The notes beneath the pieces are model-generated. The model was given only the letters and a program-made list of their open reading frames with translations, ran no database searches and was not told the origin of the DNA. Below, piece by piece: positions 39,801 through 47,011 of a stretch of DNA of 64,000 bases (positions are counted from its first letter, which is position 1; each line of letters opens with the position of its first letter). The position numbers and the translations under genes are program-made. This DNA is from Oscillospiraceae bacterium (GTDB lineage: Bacteria > Bacillota > Clostridia > Oscillospirales > Acutalibacteraceae): assembly GCA_003514385.1 (NCBI GenBank), contig DOQR01000006.1, positions 62,001 through 126,000 of the forward strand, read 5' to 3'.

Positions 39801-40406
39801 CACGTCCTTGCTTCCGGCGAGAACGTCAACATCATGGTCTTCGATACCGAGGTCTATTCCAACACCGGCGGACAGGCTTCCAAGGCATCTCAGATCGGTC
39901 AGGTCGCTCAGTTCGCGGCTGCCGGTAAGTCGATAGCCAAGAAGAGCCTTGCCGAGATAGCAATGAGCTACGGCTATGTCTATGTTGCTCAGATCGCTAT
40001 GGGCGCTAACATGAACCAGACGATAAAGGCAATCGAAGAGGCTGAGGCTTATCCGGGCCCGTCGATCGTCATCGCCTACGCTCCCTGCGAGATGCACTCC
40101 ATCAAGGGCGGCATGGTCAACTGCCAGAAGGAAATGAAGAGAGCTGTCGAGTGCGGCTACTGGAACATGTTCCGCTTCAACCCGATGCTCAAGGCAGAGG
40201 GCAAGAACCCCTTCACCATCGACAGCAAGCAGCCTGTCACCGAAGAGTATCGCAACTTCCTGCTCAACGAGGCTCGTTATTCCTCGCTGACCCGCTCGTT
40301 CCCCGAGCGCGCAGAGAAGCTGTTCAGCGAAGCTGAAGTCAAGAGCGTCGAGAGATATGAGCACCTGCTCAGACTCAAGGACCTCTATGCACCCAAGGCT
40401 GACTGA
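36864..40406 (+). CDS. nifJ: Pyruvate:ferredoxin (flavodoxin) oxidoreductase
   Basis: An 1180-residue homodimer-type PFOR, which oxidises pyruvate to acetyl-CoA and CO2 and reduces ferredoxin, the central step of clostridial fermentation. All domains are present in order: the N-terminal domain with ITPSSPMADYVDQW, the gamma-type domain with GGDGTVGANKDSIKIIG, two ferredoxin clusters CAQCNQCSFVCPHA (about residue 693) and CMGCGVCVGVCPTN (about 750), and the thiamine diphosphate domain with CSSIWGG, GGDGWAYDIGFGG and NTEVYSNTGGQ-like FDTEVYSNTGGQASK. AGGGAGG precedes the ATG. The highly biased codons suggest very strong expression. It is monocistronic. Confidence 0.98.
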   Translation: MARIAKSMDGNNAAAYVSYAFTEVAGIYPITPSSPMADYVDQWSAKGMKNIFGTTVKVAEMQSEAGAAGTVHGSLAAGALTTTYTASQGLLLMIPNMYKIAGELLPAVFHVSARCVASHALNIFGDHSDVYACRQTGFAMLAETNPQEVMDLGAVAHLAAIKGRVPFINFFDGFRTSHEIQKIQVWDYEDLKEMCDMDAVEAFRKRALNPERPVMRGSHENGDIFFQHREACNKYYDAIPGIVEEYMDKVNAKLGTDYKPFNYYGAPDADRVIVAMGSICDVAEEVIDYLTAKGEKVGLVKVRLYRPFSADRLVAAIPATAKKIAVLDRTKEPGALGEPLYLDVVTALATKGVTAKVCGGRYGLGSKDTPPSSVFAVYDELKKDEPKNQFTIGINDDVTHLSLEEKEAPNTAAPGTIECKFWGLGGDGTVGANKDSIKIIGDHTDKYIQAYFQYDSKKTGGITISHLRFGDNPIKSPYYINKADFVACHNPSYVEKGYKMVNDVKPGGVFLINCQWDADELNEKMPAEAKRYIAKNNIQLYTVNAIDIAAKIGLGKRTNTVLQSAFFSLAKILPEEEAIGYMKEKAQKFMKKGKEIVEMNEKAIDAGATAYVKIDVPADWADAVDAPKAVSENGPEKLVKMVDSIMRPVGLMNGDSLPVSVFVDHADGTFEQGASAYEKRGVAVMVPEWNAETCAQCNQCSFVCPHATIRPYLLTEEEAANAPEGAAIVDKKAGKGKGVYKYTLAVSPLDCMGCGVCVGVCPTNSLKMVSRESQDAKQSVFDYMVANVSVKDEVADGTVIGSQYKTPLLEFSGSCAGCAETAYARLITQLFGDKMYISNATGCSSIWGGPAATSPYTTNKAGHGPAWANSLFEDNAEHGFGMLLGQNAVRNRLIAKVEAIAESDKASDEVKAAAKAFLDTKDDVKTNGAAADALADAIKDIDCADCKDIVENKEFLSKKSVWIFGGDGWAYDIGFGGVDHVLASGENVNIMVFDTEVYSNTGGQASKASQIGQVAQFAAAGKSIAKKSLAEIAMSYGYVYVAQIAMGANMNQTIKAIEEAEAYPGPSIVIAYAPCEMHSIKGGMVNCQKEMKRAVECGYWNMFRFNPMLKAEGKNPFTIDSKQPVTEEYRNFLLNEARYSSLTRSFPERAEKLFSEAEVKSVERYEHLLRLKDLYAPKAD

Positions 40407-40427
40407 TAAATAAACTAAATATGTTTT

Positions 40428-40461
40428 CCGCCGCGCTCCAAAAGAGTGCGGCGGTTTTTTG
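40428..40461 (+). terminator. Terminator of PFOR
   Basis: CCGCCGC and GCGGCGG form a hairpin with six T residues after it. Confidence 0.93.
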
Positions 40462-40603
40462 TTCAATTCGTCGGTTTATTTATGCTCGGCGGTGTGATAT
40501 AATTAGATATATTCCAAGCCGCAAATCCATTGCGGGGACGAATATCAGACAAAAATGCTCCGGCAGCATCGGAGACGCACAGAGAATAAAGCGGGTAATT
40601 ATT

Positions 40604-41779
40604 TTGGATAAAGCGAAAAAGAAAAGAATAATAGTTTATGTCTCGACGATAATTTTGTCGATAGTCTATCTGTTCACAGCATACAAAATTGCCATAGGCA
40701 ACGGCGTTTTCGGCGACAAGGAGGACGTTGTTTCCGTGCGCGCAAAGGTACTGCGCATCACGGACGAACAAGAAACCGTCAGCGAAGAAGAAAGCGGCGG
40801 AAAAATCAGCATGCAGTACATATTCTTTGAGGCGAAAGCAACCTCCGGCAAAGTGCGCGGCAAGACCCTCTACGCCGTTCAGGAGAAGGATATGCTCTAC
40901 GGTCTGCCCCAGCCCGAGGTCGAGGTCGGTGACAATGTTATTCTCGTCTATGACCCGAACGACGAGGGCACGGCGGACTACTACCTCTCCGACTTCTCGC
41001 GAATAACGCCGCTCGTGATGCTCTGCGCGTTTTTCTTCCTGCTGATACTGATTTTCGGGCGCAAGAAGGGACTCGATACGATAATATCGCTCGTGTTCAC
41101 CTGTCTTGCAGTGTTCATTAATCTGATCCCTGCGATACTCAACGGACAGAATATCTACATTTGGTCGATAGTCACCTGCGTCTATATCACGGTCATGACG
41201 CTCGTTCTGATTGAGGGCTTGAATGTCAAGTGCCTTGCCGCGGGAGTCGGATGCGTGGGCGGCGTGCTCGTCGCGGGCGCTCTCGAACTGCTGCTGCGCG
41301 ATCAGATAAAAATGTCCGGCGTGCTCGACTCGGAGTGGCTGTATCTCTACAATCTCCGCAAGGACAACCCGATCGACCTCAAGGCGATAATCTTCGCGAT
41401 GATAATCGTCGGCGCGGTCGGCGCGGTGATGGATGTCGCTATGTCTATAGCCTCGTCGCTGTGCGAGATAAACGAAAAATCGCCCGATCTCCCGGCGCGT
41501 GAGCTGCTGAAATCCGGGCTCACCATCGGGCGCGACATAATGGGCACGATGGCGAACACGCTCGTGCTCGCCTATATCGGCTCGGCGCTCTGCTGCGTGC
41601 TCCTCATGGTCACTTACAGCAGCAATGTCAGCCAGATACTCAACCGCGAGCAGATAGCCGTTGAGATTCTTCAGGCGCTCGCCGGCTCGATAGGTATTCT
41701 CGCCGCCCTGCCGCTGACCGCGATAACAAGCGTGCTCTGTCTCAAGCCCCTGAACCGCATTAAACGAAGCGTTCATTGA
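40604..41779 (+). CDS. YibE/F-family membrane protein
   Basis: A 391-residue membrane protein. The N-terminal helix (residues about 8-28) is followed by an extracytoplasmic part of about 110 residues with beta strands (MQYIFFEAKATSGKVRG, VGDNVILVYDPNDE) and then about seven membrane segments, with GRKKGLDTIISLVFTC, AVMDVAMSIASSLCEI and GRDIMGTMANTLVLAYIGS as the typical YibE/F blocks. The role of this family is not established. TTG 40604 is the most likely start; no strong ribosome site is seen and the frame extends further 5'. Confidence 0.85.
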   Translation: MDKAKKKRIIVYVSTIILSIVYLFTAYKIAIGNGVFGDKEDVVSVRAKVLRITDEQETVSEEESGGKISMQYIFFEAKATSGKVRGKTLYAVQEKDMLYGLPQPEVEVGDNVILVYDPNDEGTADYYLSDFSRITPLVMLCAFFFLLILIFGRKKGLDTIISLVFTCLAVFINLIPAILNGQNIYIWSIVTCVYITVMTLVLIEGLNVKCLAAGVGCVGGVLVAGALELLLRDQIKMSGVLDSEWLYLYNLRKDNPIDLKAIIFAMIIVGAVGAVMDVAMSIASSLCEINEKSPDLPARELLKSGLTIGRDIMGTMANTLVLAYIGSALCCVLLMVTYSSNVSQILNREQIAVEILQALAGSIGILAALPLTAITSVLCLKPLNRIKRSVH

Positions 41780-41947
41780 ACAAATTATCAGCCGTTCATT
41801 CTTGCAGGGCGTGGCTATTAAGAGCCCGATTGTCAAGACTGCACGTGTTGCCCAATTGCACTTTTGCAAAGTTTGAAGTTATCGGCAAGTGTTCAACGGC
41901 TCTATAACCGATACTGCCACCCAAAAATTGCATACCACTAAAACGAC

Positions 41948-41985
41948 AAAAGCGGCCGTGCATCTGCACAGCCGCTCATTTTTTC
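41948..41985. terminator. Bidirectional terminator between convergent genes
   Basis: AAAGCGGCCGTGCA and TGCACAGCCGCT pair, with A and T tracts on both sides. The preceding 170 bases hold no gene. Confidence 0.85.
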
Positions 41986-41987
41986 TA

Positions 41988-43136
41988 TCAGACTTCGGGG
42001 ATCTCGAGCTCTATCTCATGGCCTATCTGAGCGGAACGGTAGATTCCGTCGAGGATAGCCTGGTTGTAGATAGCCTGGCTCGTCGGGACGGGTGCTTCGC
42101 CGCCCTCTTTGACGGCGTCGAGGAACTTTCTGACCTTCCAGTAGAACACGCCCTCCTCGGGCTCTTCGAGCATGGGGACGACCGTCTCAACCTCTGCTTC
42201 GCCGATGTTTCTGTATATTTTCAGCGGAGCGTCAATGCTGCCCCAGTGACCGGATGACGGAATTTTCAGTCCGGCCTTTGTTCCGAGAACGACCGTATCG
42301 CCCATGGTGTCGACGTTCATAGCCCACGCGGTCTTGAAGTCGATGGTCAGACCGCCCTCGAGGCGGACAAAGCCCGCCGCGAAATCGTCAACGCCGAAAA
42401 CATCCTTGTATTTGTAGTCGTCCGCCTTGCCGAAATAATCGGAGAGGAAGCCCGTGACCGTCAGCGGCTTGGGATAGCCCATGCCGTTCAAAACCATGTC
42501 GAGCGCATAGCAGCCGATGTCGCCGAGTGCTCCGATGCCGCCGGTCTCTTTCTCGATAAAGGTCGTGCCGAACGGGGTCGGGATACCCCTGCGTCTACCG
42601 CCGCCTATCTGGATATGATAGACCTTGCCGAGCTCGCCGGACTCGATTATGTATTTTATCATCTGCATATTCGGGTTGTAGCGCGGCTGGAAGCCGACGG
42701 AGACTATCTTGCCGTTTCTCTTCTCTGCTTTTCTTATCTCGACAGCCTCTTCGAGGGTGACGCACATGGGCTTTTCGAGCAGGACATTGACGCCGTGATC
42801 GAGCGCGTAAATTGTGCACTCCGCGTGGGTCATGTTGTAGGTGCAGACGCTGACTGCGTCGAGCTCCTCGTTGTCAATGAGTTCCTTGTGCGAATGATAG
42901 ACCCTGACTCCCTCGGGTGCGTTCCATTTTCTGAGGAACTCCTCCGCCTTGCCGTCGACAAGATCCGCCACGCCGACAAGCTCAACATCGGGCATCTTGA
43001 GATATTCGCTGATGTGGCTCTCGGCTATCCAGCCGGTGCCGATTATACCGACCTTGAGCTTCTTGCTCGTGTCGATACTGTAGTTGTCCTGATCCTTTGT
43101 GAAGAGGTTCAGGTCGTTTGCTCTTTTGTCAGACAT
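41988..43136 (-). CDS. Gfo/Idh/MocA-family NAD(P)-dependent oxidoreductase
   Basis: A 382-residue oxidoreductase with the Rossmann start LKVGIIGTGWIAESHISEYL (residues about 27-46), the family motif VLLEKPMCVTLEEA with its catalytic lysine, and the C-terminal half with GGIGALGDIGCYALDMVLNGMG, where the G-D-I-G-C-H/Y box supplies active-site residues. Family members oxidise sugars, inositols or related compounds. The genomic neighbours give no clue to the substrate. It is 42 bases downstream of the pseudouridine synthase gene and may share its transcript. Confidence 0.9.
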   Translation of the reverse strand: MSDKRANDLNLFTKDQDNYSIDTSKKLKVGIIGTGWIAESHISEYLKMPDVELVGVADLVDGKAEEFLRKWNAPEGVRVYHSHKELIDNEELDAVSVCTYNMTHAECTIYALDHGVNVLLEKPMCVTLEEAVEIRKAEKRNGKIVSVGFQPRYNPNMQMIKYIIESGELGKVYHIQIGGGRRRGIPTPFGTTFIEKETGGIGALGDIGCYALDMVLNGMGYPKPLTVTGFLSDYFGKADDYKYKDVFGVDDFAAGFVRLEGGLTIDFKTAWAMNVDTMGDTVVLGTKAGLKIPSSGHWGSIDAPLKIYRNIGEAEVETVVPMLEEPEEGVFYWKVRKFLDAVKEGGEAPVPTSQAIYNQAILDGIYRSAQIGHEIELEIPEV

Positions 43137-43178
43137 TTTTTTACCTCGCTTATTTTTACGGGCTGCGCCCTTTTTTGC

Positions 43179-43901
43179 TTATATAATCTCGGCCTCCGAG
43201 AATATCATCTTGCACTCGCCGTCGGTCAGCAGACGCGCCTCACCCTCGCCGAGCGTGCTGTCAAGCTTCAGCGCGCCTATCGCCGTTCGGCGCAGCACAA
43301 CAACGCTGTTTTCAACGGACGCGAACATTCTCTTGACCTGATGATACTTGCCCTCGCGTATCTGAACGCGCACCGTGGGCGGCTCATCGCTTATCTTTCT
43401 GAGCCTCGCGGGCAGGCACTCCGTGCCGTCGCCGAGCACCGCGCCCTGCCGCAGGATATCGAGCTGCTCTTCGTTTATATCGCTTTCGAGCGTCGCCTCG
43501 TATGTTTTATAGACATGGTGGGACGGCGAGATGAGTCGATGGGCAAAGTCGCCGTCGTCGGTGATTATCAAAAGTCCCGTTGTGTCTTTGTCGAGCCTGC
43601 CGGCAGGAAAGAGTCCGCGCCGGCTGAGCTCTGGCGGCAGAAGATCGACGACCGTCGGGCAGTCGGGATCCTTTGCGGCGCTGAGCACGCCGGAGGGCTT
43701 GTTGAGCATTATATAGAGATATCGGCGCACGGTGACAATCTTTCCGCTTATTTTAAGCTCGTCGGAATTTATATCGATCTGCTCGTCGGCCGCAAATATT
43801 TTTTTGCCGTTCACCTCGACCGCTCCGCTTCTTATGAGCTGCCTTGCGCCGCTGCGCGAGAGATTCATCTGCTTTGCGACCGTTTTATCGAGCCTGTCCA
43901 T
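43179..43901 (-). CDS. rsuA: RsuA-family 16S rRNA pseudouridine synthase
   Basis: A 240-residue pseudouridine synthase. Residues 1-60 are an S4 RNA-binding domain (MDRLDKTVAKQMNLSRSGARQ). The catalytic domain has MLNKPSGVLSA, FPAGRLDKDTTGLLIITDDG with the nucleophile aspartate, and VREGKYHQVKRMFA-like QIREGKYHQVKRMFAS. It fits RsuA (pseudouridine 516 of 16S rRNA) better than RluB/E, but that is not certain. ATG 43901 is chosen because AAGGGGG lies upstream; the frame continues further 5' without reason. Confidence 0.88.
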   Translation of the reverse strand: MDRLDKTVAKQMNLSRSGARQLIRSGAVEVNGKKIFAADEQIDINSDELKISGKIVTVRRYLYIMLNKPSGVLSAAKDPDCPTVVDLLPPELSRRGLFPAGRLDKDTTGLLIITDDGDFAHRLISPSHHVYKTYEATLESDINEEQLDILRQGAVLGDGTECLPARLRKISDEPPTVRVQIREGKYHQVKRMFASVENSVVVLRRTAIGALKLDSTLGEGEARLLTDGECKMIFSEAEII

Positions 43902-44169
43902 GCGGCGCCCCCTTTTTCCTGATGAAAGGATTTTACCACAAAATATAAAAATTAACAACATACAAATTAAAAATGCCGCAATATAATTGCTGTTTTGCCC
44001 TGCTGCCAAAAATATCCGCAAATTAAAAAATTCCGCTTCTAAATGCGCAGGAGCTGTCAATAATAAAACCAAACAGCAGAAATGCGCGGCATTGCCGGCA
44101 AAATCTAAAATTTTTATTGCACAACGCCGCCGACACAGAAAAATGCAGTATATTTTTTTGAAAAAAACC

Positions 44170-44198
44170 TTTTCAATGGGGCAAAAAGATGATATAAT
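44170..44198 (+). promoter_or_regulatory. Likely murA promoter
   Basis: A weak TTTTCA at 44170-44175, a 17-base spacer and TATAAT at 44193-44198. The 375-base gap from 43902 to 44276 is AT-rich and shows nothing else. Confidence 0.6.
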
Positions 44199-44276
44199 TT
44201 AGTGTCGTAAAATGTATTTTATTTCATTCGATTTTTACTGCTTTTTCGATATAAAAACTATATAGGAGTGAACAAA

Positions 44277-45566
44277 TTGGAAAAGTTCGTGCTCAACGGC
44301 GGCATACCCCTCAGAGGAGAGGTCAGCATAAGCGGCGCTAAAAACGCAGTCGTAGCTATTCTGCCCGCAACTATCCTCGCTCAGGATGTATGTGTTATTG
44401 AAAACATTCCCAACATCAGTGATGTTTATTATATGACAAAAATTCTCGAACAGCTCGGCGCACGCATAAAGCGCCTGAGCAAGAGCACGCTCGAGATCGA
44501 CACAAAGGGAGTCAACTCCTACGTCGTGTCGCACGATATGACGAAGCATCTGCGCGCTTCTTATTATTTCATCGGCGCGCTGCTCGGCAGATTCCACCGC
44601 GCGAAAGTCGCCATGCCCGGCGGCTGCAACTTCGGCGTGCGCCCGATCGATCGCCACATCAAGGGCTTTGAGTTGCTCGGCTCAACAGTCACGATAGGCG
44701 AAAATGCGATAATCGACGCCGCCGCCGAGAGGCTTGAAGGCAGCTCAGTTTATTTCGACGAGGCTTCTGTCGGCGCGACGGTCAATGTTATCCTCGCCGC
44801 AGTCAAGGCGAAAGGGCTGACCGTTATTGAAAACGCCGCAAAAGAGCCGCACATAGTTGACCTCGCGAACTTCCTCAACTCCATGGGTGCGGACATTCGC
44901 GGAGCGGGTACGGATACAATTAAAATCCGCGGAGTCGAGCACATGCACGGCTGCAACTATTCGATAATCCCCGACCAGATTGAGGCGGGCACATACATGG
45001 TCGCCGCCGCCGCAACGGACGGAAACGTTCTTATCAAGAATGTCATTCCGAAGCATCTTGAATCCATCTCCGCCAAGCTTATCGAGTGCGGCATCGATGT
45101 TATAGAAAATGACGACAGCATCAGAGTCTGCGCGAACGGCAGACCCGGCAAATGCACGATAAAGGCTATGCCATACCCCGGCTTCCCGACCGATATGCAG
45201 CCGCAGATGACCGCTCTTCTGAGCATCGCGGACGGCACGAGTTTCGTTTCCGAGGGAGTTTGGGATAACCGCTTCCGCTATGTCGAGCAGCTGACCCGCA
45301 TGGGCGCGTCGATAAAGGTCGAGGGCAAGATGGCAGTTATCGAGGGCGTCGAACAGCTCAAGGGCGCACCCGTCAGAGCAGACGACCTGCGCGCGGGCGC
45401 GGCAATGATAATCGCCGGACTCATCGCCAAAGGCACAACCGAGATTGAAGAGATCTCGCACATCGACCGCGGATATGAGAACATTGTAGAAAAGCTCACC
45501 GGGCTCGGCGCGGACATTCGCCGCGTTGACAGACCCGAACCCGACGATATCTCAAGAGCAGTCTAA
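44277..45566 (+). CDS. murA: UDP-N-acetylglucosamine 1-carboxyvinyltransferase
   Basis: A 429-residue MurA, which transfers enolpyruvate from PEP to UDP-GlcNAc in the first committed step of peptidoglycan synthesis. It has ISGAKNAVVAILPATIL with the substrate lysine and asparagine, MPGGCNFGVRPIDRH with the catalytic cysteine (about residue 118, target of fosfomycin), PGFPTDMQPQMTALL and VRADDLRAGAAMIIAGL. The start is TTG 44277, eight bases after AGGAG; a GTG seven bases earlier overlaps that site. It stands first in a run with the MBL and rlmH genes. Confidence 0.95.
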   Translation: MEKFVLNGGIPLRGEVSISGAKNAVVAILPATILAQDVCVIENIPNISDVYYMTKILEQLGARIKRLSKSTLEIDTKGVNSYVVSHDMTKHLRASYYFIGALLGRFHRAKVAMPGGCNFGVRPIDRHIKGFELLGSTVTIGENAIIDAAAERLEGSSVYFDEASVGATVNVILAAVKAKGLTVIENAAKEPHIVDLANFLNSMGADIRGAGTDTIKIRGVEHMHGCNYSIIPDQIEAGTYMVAAAATDGNVLIKNVIPKHLESISAKLIECGIDVIENDDSIRVCANGRPGKCTIKAMPYPGFPTDMQPQMTALLSIADGTSFVSEGVWDNRFRYVEQLTRMGASIKVEGKMAVIEGVEQLKGAPVRADDLRAGAAMIIAGLIAKGTTEIEEISHIDRGYENIVEKLTGLGADIRRVDRPEPDDISRAV

Positions 45567-45581
45567 AAATACAAATGCAAG

Positions 45582-45617
45582 AATCCTGCATCGGTCATGC
45601 CGGCGCAGGATTTTTTA
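45582..45617 (+). terminator. Terminator after murA
   Basis: AATCCTGC and GCAGGATT form a hairpin with six T residues. Confidence 0.8.
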
Positions 45618-45629
45618 AAGGAGAAAAAT

Positions 45630-46415
45630 ATGGCAAAATTCTGTCCGCTCTTCTCTTCGAGCAGCGGCAACTGCATATACATAGGCACTTCCGACGGCGG
45701 CATACTCATCGACGCGGGAGTCAGCGCGAAAAGAATAACCGGCGCGCTCGAAAATATCGGCGTATCGCCGGACAGCATCAGCGCGATTTTCATCACCCAC
45801 GAGCACTCAGACCACATAAACGGGCTGCGGGTCTTTGCGGGCAGCAGAAATATTGATGTCTACGCTTCGGCGGGCACGCTCAGGGCGCTCGACTCCATGG
45901 GCATACTCAATGGCAAGTTCACCGCACGCGAGATAAGCGAAAACGGCGCGGAGGCGGCGGGTATATATGTGAAACCCTTTGCAACGCCGCATGACGCCGC
46001 GCAGAGCTGCGGCTACACGGCTGTCACGCCGGACGGCAGGCGCATATCGATAGCGACCGACCTCGGCCATGTGACCGACACGGTGATGAACGCGATTTAC
46101 GGCAGCGACCTCGTAATGCTTGAATCGAACCACGAGATAGACCTGCTGCGGCGCGGACCTTATCCATATCCGCTCAAGCAGCGCATACTCTCGGACATAG
46201 GGCATCTTTCAAACACTGCGTGCTCCGACGCGGCGGTGAAGCTGCTCGACTCGGGCACGGTGCGCTTCATGCTCGGGCATCTGAGCAAGCAGAACAACAC
46301 GCCCGACCTCGCATATGAGACTACTCATTCGGCGTTCACCGTCCACGGCGCAAGGTCGGGCAGTGACTATCTGCTCGGCGTAGCGGGAGACAACGGAAAA
46401 GTCATAAGCTTCTGA
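45630..46415 (+). CDS. MBL-fold metallo-hydrolase (YycJ/WalJ-like)
   Basis: A 261-residue metallo-beta-lactamase fold protein with the start FCPLFSSSSGNCIYIG typical of YycJ/WalJ, ITHEHSDHINGL (metal ligands H-x-H-x-D-H), ATPHDAAQSCGYT, SIATDLGHVTDTV with the bridging aspartate, and LGHLSKQNNTPDLA. WalJ affects cell-wall/cell-division coordination and has exonuclease-like traits in some bacteria. ATG 45630 has AAAGGAG upstream. As in many Firmicutes it is followed by rlmH, 12 bases downstream. Confidence 0.9.
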   Translation: MAKFCPLFSSSSGNCIYIGTSDGGILIDAGVSAKRITGALENIGVSPDSISAIFITHEHSDHINGLRVFAGSRNIDVYASAGTLRALDSMGILNGKFTAREISENGAEAAGIYVKPFATPHDAAQSCGYTAVTPDGRRISIATDLGHVTDTVMNAIYGSDLVMLESNHEIDLLRRGPYPYPLKQRILSDIGHLSNTACSDAAVKLLDSGTVRFMLGHLSKQNNTPDLAYETTHSAFTVHGARSGSDYLLGVAGDNGKVISF

Positions 46416-46427
46416 ACGGAGGGCAAG

Positions 46428-46910
46428 ATGTACAACATTGACCTTATATGCATAGGCAAGCTCAAGGAGGACTACCTGCGCGGCGCGTGCGCCGAATATT
46501 CAAAGCGACTCTCGGCCTTCTGCAAGCTGAAGATAACGGAGCTCACCCCCTCGCGCATCCCCGACGACCCGTCTCAGGCGCAGATAGACGCGGCTCTCGC
46601 GGACGAGGGCAAGCGTATTTTGCAGCTTATTCACCCGTCGGCGCGTGTCTATGCTATGTGCATAGAGGGCAGGCAGCTCTCCTCCGAGGAGCTCAGCCGA
46701 GACATTGAGCAGGCGGCGGTCGACGGCAGCGGGAACCTTGTGTTTATCATAGGCGGCTCGCACGGACTGACTGACGAGGTCAAGCGCCGCGCGAACTTCA
46801 AGCTCTCGATGTCGAAAATGACATTCCCGCATCAGCTCGCACGTGTGATGCTTCTCGAACAGATCTACCGCGCGTTCATGATATCGAGCGGCGGAAAATA
46901 TCACAAATAA
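46428..46910 (+). CDS. rlmH: 23S rRNA (pseudouridine1915-N3)-methyltransferase RlmH
   Basis: A 160-residue SPOUT methyltransferase. It begins with LICIGKLKEDYLRGACAEYSKRL and has YAMCIEGRQLSSEELS, VFIIGGSHGL with the SAM-binding knot loop, and a C-terminal SMSKMTFPHQLARVMLLEQIYRAF. RlmH methylates pseudouridine 1915 in helix 69 of 23S rRNA. Length is standard. It is the last gene of its unit. Confidence 0.96.
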   Translation: MYNIDLICIGKLKEDYLRGACAEYSKRLSAFCKLKITELTPSRIPDDPSQAQIDAALADEGKRILQLIHPSARVYAMCIEGRQLSSEELSRDIEQAAVDGSGNLVFIIGGSHGLTDEVKRRANFKLSMSKMTFPHQLARVMLLEQIYRAFMISSGGKYHK

Positions 46911-46914
46911 AAAT

Positions 46915-46950
46915 GCGGAACTGTGGCAATAGTTGCAGTTCCGTTTTTGC
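46915..46950 (+). terminator. Terminator of rlmH
   Basis: CGGAACTG and CAGTTCCG form a hairpin followed by five T residues. Confidence 0.9.
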
Positions 46951-46956
46951 TATATC

Positions 46957-46993
46957 AAAAGACCGCCGTATCTTGTGATACAGCGGTCTTTGT
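46957..46993. terminator. Terminator of pnp
   Basis: AAAGACCGCCGTATC and GATACAGCGGTCTTT form a long stem with a TTGT loop, between the convergent rlmH and pnp genes. Confidence 0.85.
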
Positions 46994-47011
46994 TAATTTT
47001 TATATCAGAGA

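Noticed and set aside
37977..40466. An 829-codon frame antisense to PFOR, and similarly long antisense frames at 7961-9559, 35267-36223, 40463-41869, 42615-43922, 47030-48532 and 56820-58514
   Set aside because: Each lies opposite a clear gene with strong motifs, has a composition that mirrors its codons and lacks ribosome sites or family blocks. Biased GC-rich codons leave few stops on the other strand.
41780..41947. Intergenic stretch that could be a repeat or small RNA
   Set aside because: No inverted ends, promoter or second copy in the window could be found.
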